A stretch of DNA of 64,000 nt, from NCBI GenBank assembly GCA_037179385.1, contig CM074185.1, positions 51,587,000-51,650,999 on the forward strand, read 5' to 3'. This DNA comes from Holothuria scabra. Its lineage: Eukaryota; Echinodermata; Holothuroidea; Aspidochirotida; Holothuriidae. Positions 1 to 11,575 of the stretch are shown here, one piece after another. Made by a program: the position numbers and the translations under genes. The notes under the pieces are model-generated. The model made no database searches. It was not told the origin of the DNA and worked only from the letters and a program-made list of their open reading frames with translations. Position 1 is the first letter of the stretch, and every line of letters begins with the position of its first letter.

Positions 1-321
1 GCAGCTGAGAATACTGAAAATACATGTAAGGCAACATGCTTCCCAAAGAGCACACTTTCTTTCCTTGTGAAGATGTACAACTCCAGCCTGAGGTATATGT
101 TCCGAAAACAGTAGACTTCCTATATTAACTTGAGACGAACTGCAGAGTTTTCAAACGTAATTTCAGAGAAAATAAAATGGCTATCGTGGCAAGACTCGGT
201 GAGAAACCGAGAGACCTGACAGAGCTATGGACCCTGGACTCCAATGGGCACGATACCTCTGAATGGAATCTTTAACTTTATTCTGGCACCCCATACTTTT
301 TCGTACGAGATAATGTCTGTG

Positions 322-716
322 GTCCACGGACTTTTATACATGGACAGAGCATGTAACATGTACCTCCTATCCGTAGATGGTCGCCACCGACTGGGCCAAA
401 AAATGTGCACCAAGATGGCCGCCATGAAGGTATAAATCGTCTGATTTGACGACGACTCTGTTATATTTCAACCAAAAGTTAAACTTTAATGGAAAATAAT
501 ATCATATTCCTAAAATGCGTGTTGTGATTTTGACCTTACCTTACCATATTTCAAAAATATGTTAACTTTCTCTCAAAATATGGGGATTTTCTTGAACAAG
601 TCCAAACTTTCTCACAAAATCCTAGCAGACGGCCATTTGGTGCGCTTTTTCCCACAATACGGTATAGCGCCAATCTACCGTGCAGTATGCTCTGTCCATG
701 TATAAGAAGTCCGTGC
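322..716. repeat. Foldback (inverted-repeat) element
   Basis: The stretch 324-353 is nearly the reverse complement of 687-715 (one small indel over about 29 bases). The similarity continues inward with more mismatches: 375-430 against 622-680, including matching TAGATGG, GTGCACCAA and ATGGCCG blocks. The roughly 390-bp unit could fold into a hairpin with a loop of about 170 bases. No transposase is present, so this is most likely a non-autonomous MITE or foldback element. No clear target-site duplication was seen. Confidence 0.55.
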
Positions 717-1557
717 TGTAGTCTCATTCGTCCCCATGTCTACAGTCCCACAAACTGGTCCCGTGATATGGTTTGTCATGTGATTACGTCCCCGACGGGT
801 GCACATTTATACCAACCCTAACTTCTAGCCCTCCTCCATAACCCTGACTCCTAATCCTTACGCTAAATCTTTTGGAATGACATGGGAACCAATGAGACGA
901 GGAACTTATCGGACAGGAGATAATGGGACGGGAGATCAGAGGGACAGGAACCAAAGAGTGAAGTCTCCTAGTACCATCCGATGAAAATATTTCCCTACAA
1001 TATTAACATATGATACTTAAATGTTGTATGTTTTATCTCATTTTGAACTCCGTTTTTTATAAATTCTTTTCTAATTATCTTATACATTTACATCACGATA
1101 GCACCAAGGTATGCACAAGCTACATTTTTCTGCACCTCTAAAGAGGTGGGTTGTTCTGACGACTTTTGCAGCATTGTCCAGCATCGTCAAACTTGGTGAG
1201 TTACCACTTGCATGAACATTTTTCGATTCCATCATCATCATTTGCTAACAGCTCGGGACATGACCGCTTTCGAGGGGATTTTATTTCCACCCGATCGGGG
1301 GAATATTTTGCCATGGGTGGTGTTATTTTCAAAAATCTCCCATGATACATACAGGGAAAATTCAACGGAGATGACTCAAAACAACCTTGCAATTTTGATC
1401 AATTTTAGGAAAGAGAAATTTAGGCATTTTCCAAAGCTCTTTTAAGATATGGGAATAAAAAACTTTTGCACCTTCGGTTGTTCACCGCACCGATTTTGAG
1501 AAATTGACCAATTTTGCCAGGTATAGGTTCGTTGTGCTAAATAGTTGACTCGATACC

Positions 1558-1990
1558 GCCGAAAGTTTTATGCACTTCTTTTTCTAAAGTCCTCCCGACC
1601 CTCTGGCAAAGGGCCGTTCGGCGAAACCAAACTTGTTACTGCTTCCCGAAGAAGCTATTACGTCCACTGAAGGACAACACTTAACGACTAACCTCGCGGC
1701 CTTCAGACCATTTTCATCATTGGTCTGTCATGTATGACTCCATTCTTGACTGGATGAAAGGAACAGATACTACACATGATCTTAGCCAAAAGGCCGAGAA
1801 GCGATCTCCATGATCACGGATACTCCTGCGCCAGGTAAGTAAGTAAGTTTTATGCACTTTTATCGCATAAAGGTGTGAAAGATGTCTTTTTTCTAAAAGT
1901 CCCCTCGACACTCTGGCGAAGAGCCAAGGGGCGAAAACCAAACATTTACTCCCGGAGGAGTTCTGCTCCCTTAAGGAGCTAAACGTCCCA
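1558..1990. repeat. Pair of diverged direct repeats around a U2-like fragment
   Basis: Two stretches, about 1560-1660 and 1843-1960, share an ordered set of blocks: AGTTTTATGCACTT, TTTTCTAAA, CTCTGGC(A/G)AAG and GGCGAAA(A)CCAAAC. They diverge by substitutions and indels. They flank the U2-like fragment on both sides, so this looks like one composite interspersed repeat or a nested insertion. Its class is unknown. Confidence 0.5.
1761..1805 (-). pseudogene. U2 snRNA 5' end fragment (truncated copy)
   Basis: Read on the minus strand from 1805, about 45 nt match the conserved 5' end of U2 spliceosomal RNA. They start at its first nucleotide and include the ATCGCTTCTCGGCC start and the branch-point-pairing GTAGTATC block. 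One position differs (GATCATGTG). Similarity stops after TCTGTTC, so the Sm site and the 3' stem-loops are missing and the copy cannot be a working U2 gene. A sharp start at nucleotide 1 and loss of the 3' part fit a U2-headed SINE or a chimeric retropseudogene. The identification rests on recall of the U2 consensus. Confidence 0.75.
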
Positions 1991-3559
1991 AAGGTGTGAA
2001 AGAAGATCGTGCCAGCATTTGTGTTTGTAAATACGTTGAATGTCTCTTGTTGTTTCAGACCGTTCATGTATTAACTGTTATCCCACATTTCAATACACCC
2101 ACATATTCATTAAACAAACCGACGATTGTGAAGAAGTAGACACTTAGTGCTCATAAATATTCATACAGTTGAGACTGGCAAATCTTCCCCGAAAGCGGTC
2201 GTGATCTCACGAAATGGTTAAAGGTATGCTTGTAAACTTTTGGAAACTTTTCACTCAAAAAGCAATTCTCTGCTATCAAGATGCCATTTACAATGGATCC
2301 ATGACAGAGAACTGGCAGACTATCTCACGAACCACTGTTCTATGTCCTTGCCTGGTCCACGAAGAGAATGTGCCCTGACTCACTGCGACATCCAGAGTTG
2401 TCCGCACCCTATTGAATCGCCTTTAATAGAATACCATAACGGTTACATTGATCTTTTCGGCATACTGCGGACCCCTCTTATTGAAAACCAAAGTTTATTA
2501 CGTACTATTTGGATGAAAAATACTAATATAATATAAGAGTGCCGTGAGTACTAATAACAAAAAAGCTACCGAAGTTAAGAAAAGTTCTTATGAACGCAAA
2601 ACGATTGGGGAATCAAACTAGTGAAATTTCACTCTTCATTTTTGCAGAGTGTAGCTACACCTTTAAGCTTCAAGTAATAAACAAACAGTGTTTCCATTGC
2701 TCTTTGACGTCTGCCTCGTGAATTGAAAACCAAAAATTTTTAACCACTTCACTGGTGATGACAGGAATTCAGTGTGACCTTACTACCCCATTAGTCTGAC
2801 CTCTTTGAAGCTAATTATTTCCTACAAGTTAAAATTGTTCACGTTTTACCTTTTAACTCTATACTAGTGGCTGTAATAGGCAAATATAACTTGAGAGTTT
2901 CAGTGTGTAGAATGCATGTATCTCTCACTACATGTAAAAATTAAAGTAAATTTGACTCTTTGATGATTCTCTGCCGTGTTCACGCGCGGACCCAGACATT
3001 CCAAAAAAGGGGGAGGGGCTGACCTAAAAGAAAGCAGGGAAGTCAGGGAGCTGTGCTGCTAATTTTCTGTATGTTTTATTGTTGATCTGGTGAAAAAGGA
3101 GGCTGTAAACGCTCCCTCGGATCCGTGCCTAATGTTCACTCTTTCAATTGTTCGAGTGGAAATTAAGTGAAATTCTACTACGCATTGAGTGGTAATTAAC
3201 CCTAACAGAGTGAAAATTACACTCGGTGGAAAGTGGAATGTCACTGTCACTGTGGTCAATCTCTGGGAGATTGATTTCCACTTTTTATATTTAGATGGTT
3301 CATTGCAAGTATTATTTGAATGAATTTGGCCACAGTCAGCATCCCATTGAGGGAAATTTGCAAATTACAGATATTCCAAATAATAGGAGGTATAACCATG
3401 AAAGTAAGCAGAGTGACTGAGTTGTCAGAAGCTAGGGGATGTGGATGAAAGTAAGATAAATGTACCAACGACAGATAGTAAATTTACCGAAACTTGTCAA
3501 CGGGGGTATCACTTCACAAACCACCTCCTCAACCGCGAGGCTGTGACCCTCAATCTGAA

Positions 3560-4015
3560 ATTGATTTCGAGTTATCAAAAATTCAAATTTGAGACATCTT
3601 AAATTCAATTTCGGATATCTTGAATTAAAATTCTTGATATCTAAAACTCAATTTTTGATATCACGAATATAATTTTGGATATCTCCAATTGAAGTTCTTG
3701 ATATCAAGAATCTAATTTTGGATATCTCCAATTTAATTTTGAATATATATTAAGTTCATTTTTGGATATTCCACACTGAATTCAAGATAGCTGGAAAAGC
3801 CTTCTTTTTCTTGATATGTTTCAGTTATTTCGTGATATCAGCAAATAAGTTTTCTATATCTCAAGTGTAACTTAAGGTATCGAAAATAAGAGTTTTGATA
3901 TCTCGAACTGAATTCAAGATATTTGCATTTCAGTGTTATTGATATCTTGAATTTGATACACCTTTAATTTAAGCTATCTGTAATAAATTGCAGATATCTC
4001 AAATTCTCGAATAAA
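3560..4015. repeat. Degenerate GATATC-rich minisatellite
   Basis: About 455 bases are built from irregular units of roughly 20-30 bp, each with GATATC or a one-base variant next to AATT/TTGAAT words. The units are partly self-complementary, so many can pair with neighbours. There is no coding potential. It is probably an old, decayed tandem array. Confidence 0.6.
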
Positions 4016-5219
4016 TGTTAATTAAAATGGAGTTACATACACAGTGAGCAGGTTAATACTTCAGAGACGCCAAGAGGCGGCTTGTTGTGGTCTAGTATAA
4101 TTTTGGCAACATGCAAAGTTCCCGAAAGTCCGAGGAATGGGAACACAAGCATAGGAATTTTAATTTTTACATGAGAGCACATCAAGCTCGGTGAAAGTTC
4201 ACAATTCAGATGGTTATAGAAGAAGGACATATTTTCACTTCGAAAGAAATTGCCCCTTGTCGAGAAAAGCCTAAAGTGGTGGAAGAAACTTAACTTCAAA
4301 GCATGTTAATCAAGGATTTAATTTAATACTGCAGAAAACCCCTTCATAAAGCACTGCTACTAACTTTGAGCCTTTCCCTGGCTTTGGTTAGAACATTACT
4401 CGAAATTTTGTACAACATCGATTATAACAAATTGAACATTAAGAAAGAGAAAATTGGGAATTTGTAAATTTATCTGACATAATGAATCGAAACCAACTCA
4501 AAGGGATCAACAAGGCAGATAACTGGTTAAAATAATTTTTACGACGAGGAGATCAAGCTGCCGTTATCGGTTACAGGGATTCAGCAACCCAAACGGTTTG
4601 CCAAAAGCAAGTCAAACTTAAAGTTTGTACTAGCCTTTGTCAAGGCTTTTCTGCCATTTGCTTTTCCTCCTTGTTCATTTCGATTCGAAAAGTACGTGTT
4701 TACCGTATCCTTACCTATAACTGTATCATTTTTAGTGAGTCACGGCCACTACAATTCTGTGGCATTATGCATCAGCGCCGGGTGGAGTATGACAGTAGAG
4801 GTAACAGCCAGAGGGAGGTGAAAGAAACTTCCGCCAGAAAGGCTCGACAGAGGCTAAGTTTGTACGCGAGAAGAGGACCCCAAAATGTGGTTCTGTGGAA
4901 GAAAAATTTGAAAAATACTTAATTAGAGTTATGAAAAGTTAAAAAATATGGGCTTTAGGGAAGAAAGTTTACCTTCTCATATCATCAGTCTCAATGTTGG
5001 CATCTAATTTATTCCTAACCCTCAAAACTGTCTTGAGTCCCCAGCCCTTGTGCACACGCAGACCTCAAGTTATTACGTCGCTCCAGTAACGTATACCGGG
5101 ATTGTGCAAAGAAGGGGGGGGGGGGGGGGTGGAGCACTACATGAAGGAAAGGTCTAAAGGGAGGGAAGAAAGGGCAATTTAGGTGTTTTTTGCAATTATT
5201 TTGTTCAAGGCTGGGTCAT

Positions 5220-5280
5220 GGGAGGTCATAATATGTAATCAGAACGCTCTCTGTGCATGTTCTATAATTTGAGCTAGTTC
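5220..5280. repeat. Interspersed repeat, copy 1 (TGTAATCA...CTCTCTGTGC)
   Basis: A short diverged block reads as TGTAATCAGAAC followed by GCTCTCTGTGCATG and TAATTT. Related blocks occur in the same orientation at about 7960-8055 and 44030-44165, where they continue into TTGAATCTGATGTCAATCA-type sequence. It is a dispersed repeat of unknown class. Confidence 0.4.
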
Positions 5281-6995
5281 GTTACATCTTTTGGCTTTGA
5301 TGTCAAAGTAAAAAAGTGAAAGTGTGGATAAGTCCCTTCTTTTTCCACAGACTCAGTATTGAGGAAATCAACGTTAAGTACCAAATGTTTCATTTGTGTT
5401 ATCCATTTTCCACAAAGTAGTAGCAAAAGGAGAATACAACTTGTTATCGATTCCACATTGTGTTTCGTTACAAAGAAATAATCTTTGAATGGAGTCTCGA
5501 TTACTAACATGATCTTAAAATGAAATTAACATTTTATTGGGATCATCCAGGTCAAAACTCTAAAACTTTCACATTTTATTAACATATGGCAAGACAGTGT
5601 AAACAATTACAATAATAGAGCGATTTCGCTGAAGTCACAATTAGCAGGACCTTTTTGATAAGCATTAGCTTGTGTAGTAGGTATAGTTAGTAGAATGAGA
5701 AGCAACTAACGACGGAAGTAAAGATTAACGATTATTTTGTTGCATTTTTATTGCGAAACGACACAATTATCGCACTGACGGCCATTTTACTTGACCACCA
5801 TTTTGATTGACCTCAATAAGAGAAAATAGTTATCAAAAAATAATTTTAATCAAACTGTCATAAACTATGAACAGAATAAGAGGGCAGCTATGTTTTATTA
5901 ATTTTTTTATTGATTATTTTTCATATTATTTTTAAAAATTATGATCGTTACTTTGGTGGCAATTTTGTGATTTTCGTGATCTTTTTAAGGTTGAGGTCTT
6001 GACCAAAATATAAAAGTTAGTGCTTAAAATAAGCTGTAATTTAATTCCATACCAAAATATTTATTTTAATGAAATGTATCTAAAATGAACATGTTTTTGG
6101 TGCATTTTTTAAGTTTCTCTATTTTTCCTATTTTTTGACCGTTGACCTACTTTCGTTTTGCACAGAAACAATTGCATGGAAAGTAATTGAATATTGGAAT
6201 TAAATTATGCAAGAGGATGTCTGAACAACACTTTCCATAGAAGTCAAAATTCTTTTTTGTAAAAAAAACCAGGTTTAAAAAGGTTTTATAAAAGATGATG
6301 TGCTACATTTTAGGCATCCTTCAAAATTGGTGACCTTTTGAACCCTGGTGGCCTCATTATGCACATACTTGCATTTTTTGTATGAGAGAGTTGGTTTAAA
6401 CAAATATTTTGATGGCTCATTCTTAAAACAGTATCAATTAAGTTACTGGTTTTTAGATTTCTCCTACCCCCCAAATCTATTCACTAAGCTGTCGTGCCCA
6501 CACCATTTAAATCTATAGAAACCATAATTTATCCCTTACAAATCAATGTTAACATAAAATATTCTGCAAACTTACATTTCAAACTTCATTCCAATCTATG
6601 TTTCATCAATTCTAGGCAGGAGGGGAGGGGGTTTGGTAGTTGTGCCACTCCAGCCCACGGTCTATAGTAATACAAGCAACTAAATTAAAAGATTACGCGT
6701 GATTTCTGCACAAAGTGAAGCAATTTTGGTATGAGGATGGTGTGCCAGTGGGTAGGATAAAAAAGCTACTATACAAAAGCTTTCTCTGCAGTGAAAATTT
6801 TCAATGACAGGAAGATAAAAATATGACGTACATAGTTTCACTTTGAAAAAAGTTTGTTAATGGTTCAAACTGTCTATAGGGTTATAATTACTTTGCTTAT
6901 ACCAAACTCCCGTCAGATCACAGAACTTTGAAAGCTGGGGGGGGGGGATCTCTGACTTGTGGCAAATGCCTCGGGCCCCTCCCGGTGCCGCACCG

Positions 6996-7075
6996 CTATC
7001 GTCATACATCTGGCCACAACTGGAAAAAGGGCTGTTCGACTTGAACCAATTGTTCAGAAACTGGGCCGTTAAACT

Positions 7076-7085
<10 letters not shown>
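6996..7085 (+). mobile_element. tRNA-derived SINE, 3' part
   Basis: It contains the SINE body CCACAACTGGAAAAAGG, the CGACTTGAACCA block and the 3' end AAACTGGGCCGTTAAACTCC, followed by a CTAACTAACT tail. The same blocks occur in the fuller copies at 15437-15652 and 56567-56776. The tRNA-like head is missing. The tail runs straight into the tetranucleotide arrays that follow. Confidence 0.65.
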
Positions 7086-7797
<712 letters not shown>

Positions 7798-7959
7798 AGT
7801 TTTAACTCACTTGAGAAACTGTTTTTTAAGTACGTTACAACTCTCCTCAACTTAGATCGGCCCATTCGAGACCCTCGAACCCTTTTAGTGGTGAACAAGG
7901 CTTTTGCTTTATTTTGTGGTTTATTAATATCCTAGTAAGCTGGCTCCTAGTAAGCTTTA

Positions 7960-8055
7960 AAATTCCTAATGTGTAACAAGAACACTCTATGCGCATGCCG
8001 CGTAATGTGAACTGCATTGTAACTGTTGAATCTGATGTCAATCACAGAGCTGGCC
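7960..8055. repeat. Interspersed repeat, copy 2
   Basis: The ordered words TAATGTGTAA, AAGAACACTCTATGCGCATG, TAATGTGA and TTGAATCTGATGTCAATCA match the copy at about 44030-44165 in order and orientation, with substitutions. The block ends less than 100 bases before the CCP1 exon. Confidence 0.45.
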
Positions 8056-8140
8056 CCCATTCAGAAGTTTACCTTCGCAAAACCAAAAAAGAACCTGAGG
8101 TGATCAGATATGCCTTTAAAGCTTTACTTTCTATTTCCAG

Positions 8141-8341
8141 CAACGGGTCGGTGTAGTTCCCCGCAAACACCCGACCACGCCTACCTTATCTACGAAAGAC
8201 ACTCAAATCCCCCAGCTTATTTACCGAATGGCTATGCAGTGAGAGTAGTTTGTGAAGATCGTTTCAAACTGGAAGGTGAAGGGAATGGCTTCATGATTTG
8301 TTCAAGGGACGGTGAATGGACGAATAGTGCCTCCTGTACAG
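8141..8341 (+). CDS. Exon 1 found: CCP module 1
   Basis: The exon lies between a CTATTTCCAG acceptor and a GTATTC donor and is 201 nt, phase 1 at both ends, as is usual for single-exon CCP modules. It encodes one module with four cysteines in CCP order (GRCSS, VVCED, MICSR, ASCT) and the conserved GEW tryptophan before the last cysteine. CCP modules are beta-sandwich binding units in secreted or cell-surface complement and adhesion proteins. The opening phase means at least one more exon lies upstream. The last partial codon joins exon 2 as Ala. An in-frame ATG lies at 8110 but belongs to the intron. Confidence 0.85.
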
Positions 8342-8920
8342 GTATTCAACTTAAGAACTATCCTTTCAAAAATAAATAAATAAAATTATAAAAGTAAGGC
8401 TAAGGGAAAAGAAAACTTCAACCATTTGTTGGTTAATTCCCTCCTTCCCACATTTTCCAATTCCTCGTGTTTTAGAGTTTTGTCTTTGTTTCTATGAAAA
8501 CTTGCTCACTTGTAGAGTTTTTAGAGGAATTGTTGATTCCCGACACCTTATTTCACAGAGTTCCATCTCTAAACAATTTTATTTCAAAAGAATAGTAACG
8601 TGATTAATTCCAACATTCTGCTGCATACTTTACAAATATTCAAACTTGAATGAATTCTTTGTGATGAAAAATCTCTCTCAAGCTATCAAGGGAGAAAGGT
8701 ATCTGTGGTTTTCAAATGAATATGCGTTGCCCCTGTGATATGCAGTAATGTGTATCTTGTTCTCGTTATAGAGGGGGCGCGTAGAATTAGGGACATTGAG
8801 GATACTTTTTGTTTGATAATTTTAAGATAAGTTGGAGAAGTGACACGGACATGATTGTATATCTACTCGCCTCGTTATGCATGGTTTTTAAAGATATACG
8901 TATCGATTTCGGTTTCACAG
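8342..8920 (+). other. Intron 1
   Basis: A 579-bp AT-rich intron with a GTATTC start and a polypyrimidine-poor TTTCACAG end. I see no repeat or hidden exon in it. Confidence 0.7.
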
Positions 8921-9088
8921 CTATTTGTGAAAGACTACCCTGCTTCCAGAACGGAGAAATAACCTACTCGGCTGGCGCTTCAATTGCTAGTTATTCTTGT
9001 ACTGTTCCCGGTTATCGCTTGAAAGGAAACGGAACACGCAGTTGTATGAGTGATGGTACTTGGTCAGGTAAAATTCCGCGCTGTCAAG
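8921..9088 (+). CDS. Exon 2: CCP module 2 with an extra cysteine
   Basis: The exon is 168 nt (56 codons), phase 1 at both ends, between TTTCACAG and GTATGT. The module reads CERLPC, then NGEITY, YSC, GYRLKGNGTRSC, GTWSGKIPRC. The NG..TY, GY.L.G and W....P.C signatures are those of a typical CCP. It carries five cysteines rather than four; one of the two in CERLPC has no partner inside the module. That cysteine could pair with another module or chain, or stay free. Joined to exon 3 the linker is Gln-Gly-Asn-Pro, a normal CCP spacing. Confidence 0.85.
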
Positions 9089-9837
9089 GTATGTTAACTT
9101 AATTTCCATTATAATTTACAATCGTATTTGCTGTTTTACATTTGATTAGTCTAAGCTCTCGACACCAAATTAAAAATGTCATCTGCCCTAAATCTTTTTG
9201 ATTTAGTTTTAATTTTCTAGACATTGAGCTTCAATGATTGATATAATTACTCCTGCGCATATAAAAATCTGTGGGAAGAGGTCCGGTTGCAATTGATTTC
9301 ATTTTACAAGTCCATTGGTATGCATACCCAAGTTTCAAACTTACTCTAAAATCGTTCAAGGGTGTTGTTCATCACCCCAGAGCAGTATCGAGTCAAATTC
9401 CCCCAAACTTCTTACTTTTTCCTCTAGCAAAGCTGTCTGAAACTCATCCCTTATATTCAGAAAAAATCTTGTTTTATTGCTTCAGTGAATATTCTGGTGC
9501 AAAAAAGAGCCTTAAAATTGTATGACTTATTTCAACCAGAGAAATTAAATTTGGTCACTTAGACGCACTGAAAATGATCACTTAAAACGTTGGGTACTTA
9601 AAAGAAAAAATATGTTGTTATTCAGTTTAAAGTCTGCATTTTGCTTTCACGTGCATCGTGCATGCTGTGAAGTTTTATAACCTGAAAGGATTCAGGGTTA
9701 AGCCGTCAAAATATGAGCCCGTCAAAAGGTATAGCAAAAGGGCAATTTTGATTCAAGCTAGATTCATATTTACGAAAGTTTATAACCTAACAAAAAACTA
9801 GACTGTAAGAATATGCAAAAATACGTAATAACCAGGC

Positions 9838-9925
9838 GATATGTGAGAAGCTGAGCGACACCATCAGTTGGTGGAGCGTACAAGAAAATTTTTGATTTAA
9901 AAGACCCCAGGGGGCCGGAAACGGC
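9838..9925 (+). repeat. GCGCCA-family repeat, intron 2 copy
   Basis: It has the family order GAGCGACACCATCAGTTGG, GGAGCGTACAAGAAAATTTTTGATTT and GGAAACGGCA. The same order recurs near 11398, 60706, 61561, 61914 and 62095. It is diverged and has no coding content. Confidence 0.5.
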
Positions 9926-10389
9926 ACTTACCGAGTGTTAACTCAAAGCTGCATGTACTCGTTTCTTGAAGCCGCACTGCGCCAACGTTGGCGGGGGTAA
10001 ACATACCCTCAGTCCCCTACTTTTTCATACAGGAATTATCCTACAAGACCCACCTGTTTCCACCGCTGCTGCGAATAACTATTTTCTAAGTATAAAATTC
10101 AGTTTTAAACTATGGCAAACTATCTGTGTATTCTTCGTAAGTTAACTTTATAGTAATATTAAATGAGAATCAGGCGGGAAGTGTAGTTTTTGGAAAAGAC
10201 GGTGCTTTATGGGTAGAAATTTCGATATGTAGTGCGTTCTTCATACAAAATAACCTCAGCCACGACTTTTCATGTAACTGTTAAAATAGCAACAGAATTA
10301 TCTACCCATTCCTGAAAAGTTCACTACATTAGTTGCCAATTCAGTAAAGTTAAATCAATGCCAGAAGACCTTGTTTTTGGTTTAGCGGG

Positions 10390-10590
10390 AGAGAGTCGGC
10401 TTCTCAAAGGGGGCCCGAGTTTGATTCCCAGGTCGCATCATGCCATTCTTTAAAAAAATGAGAACCACATCCTTTGAGTTTGATGCTCCGCATAAAACGG
10501 AGTAAGGAAAACAATCTCATGTGCCCCACAAATGGGTTAAACCCGCACCTTTGGTTTAGGCCGTTAAACTTTGCTAAGTAATTACGTCTT
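10390..10590 (+). mobile_element. Diverged tRNA-derived SINE
   Basis: A B-box-like GAGTTTGATTCCCAGGTC is followed by CGCATCATGCC, GATGCTCCGCA, ACGGAGTAAGGAAAACAA and the 3' AGGCCGTTAAACTTTG. This is the block order of the copies at 15437 and 56567. It is old and degraded, and the A box is barely visible. Confidence 0.55.
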
Positions 10591-10833
10591 TATTGAATGC
10601 AGAACTATCTAATGTGAGAACCGGATTCGTATAGGGAAATCCCCGTTACGTAGGGTGACGTTATAGATCTGAGACAAGTTAACCTACAGTAGATTATACT
10701 GAATTCGGTGAGAAGATTTTCTGCATTTGATTTGGGTTTTCTTTTCTGACCTACCTTGTCTTTTTGTAATAACGCTAAGACGACCTGTCGGCCTAATTAA
10801 ACGACATAAAATTCAATCGTCTCTTTAACATAG

Positions 10834-11031
10834 GAAATCCACGTTGCGAGCAGCCCGAAATTGGACATCTTATCCACCGTAGGCTTGCAGGTCGAAAGAC
10901 TGGAGAACTCTGGGTCGTTGGTACCATTTTTCAATTTTCATGTGATGGACAACTCGGCTATCCAAGTGACCGTTTCCCCGCCATTAAGTGTACAAGCAGA
11001 GGGTGGAACTCGACCATCCCAGATTGTTCAG
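10834..11031 (+). CDS. Exon 3: CCP module 3
   Basis: The exon is 198 nt, phase 1 at both ends, between TTTAACATAG and GTATAG. The four cysteines lie in PRCEQPE, FSCDG, IKCTS and PDCS, with RGW before the last pair spacing. Between the first two cysteines it has an enlarged loop containing GELWVVGTIFQ. The same loop pattern (GDLWTIGTILQ) occurs in exon 4, so the two exons are tandem duplicates. There is no start codon, so it is easily missed as an ORF. The GT/AG borders and phase support it as a real exon. Confidence 0.85.
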
Positions 11032-11299
11032 GTATAGTATTTAATTGACCTCCACAACAGTCAATGTCGGTAGACGGATCCGAGCAGCCATTTCTAAACC
11101 GCCATATTCTGCCTGGACAAAGGGGTTTTCAGTCAGGGGTGGTTTTGCCTAACTGCTAACTGGGGGGAGGGGGAGGGGCACCTTGGACCAACGACAGAGG
11201 TTCTACATCACAAGACCTGCGCCAGTGTAATCATATTTGCAATCGTTTGAAATTTGTGATCAGTGTTAAATAAAGTTTAAGCTATTTGCGAACTACCAT

Positions 11300-11575
11300 G
11301 ATTAATCATAGGCATGCGGTAGCATCTCAGTTTGGCAGTTTGGCCGGGGCAGAAGATTTCCTCTCGAAAACGTAATTCTGCTCCAACGAATATCTAAACT
11401 GAGCGCCACCCATCGGTTGGCGCTGCGTTCAGAAAAGTTGGGAAAGCTGGACCTATCAGACAGACGGAAATAACATTTGCCAGGCCTTATAAGCGGGTAT
11501 AAAAAATTGTAAAAATGACGACCCACAGATGGTCCTCAAGATGTTCGGAAAAGGCATTTTCCAGGCTTTTAAGTA
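11300..11575 (+). repeat. GCGCCA-family repeat, intron 3 copies
   Basis: The stretch includes GGGGCAGAAGATTTCC, CGTAATTCTGC, GAGCGCCACCCATCGGTTGG and CAGAAAAGTTGG. These match, in order, the stretch 61852-61960. The GGCATTTTCCAGGCTTTTA block at about 11550 matches 60782 and 62168. The GCGCCA...TTGGCGC pair can form a small hairpin. Confidence 0.55.

Larger units (their letters stand above)
9089..10833 (+). other. Intron 2
   Basis: A 1745-bp intron. It contains one copy of the GCGCCA repeat family near 9838-9925 and a diverged SINE at about 10390-10590. The rest shows no recognisable feature. Confidence 0.65.

Noticed and set aside
2240..2536. 98-codon ORF with a cysteine cluster (RECALTHCDIQSC)
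   Set aside because: Briefly considered as a thrombospondin-type or CCP exon. It lacks the tryptophans and cysteine spacing of either, and no good splice sites bound it.
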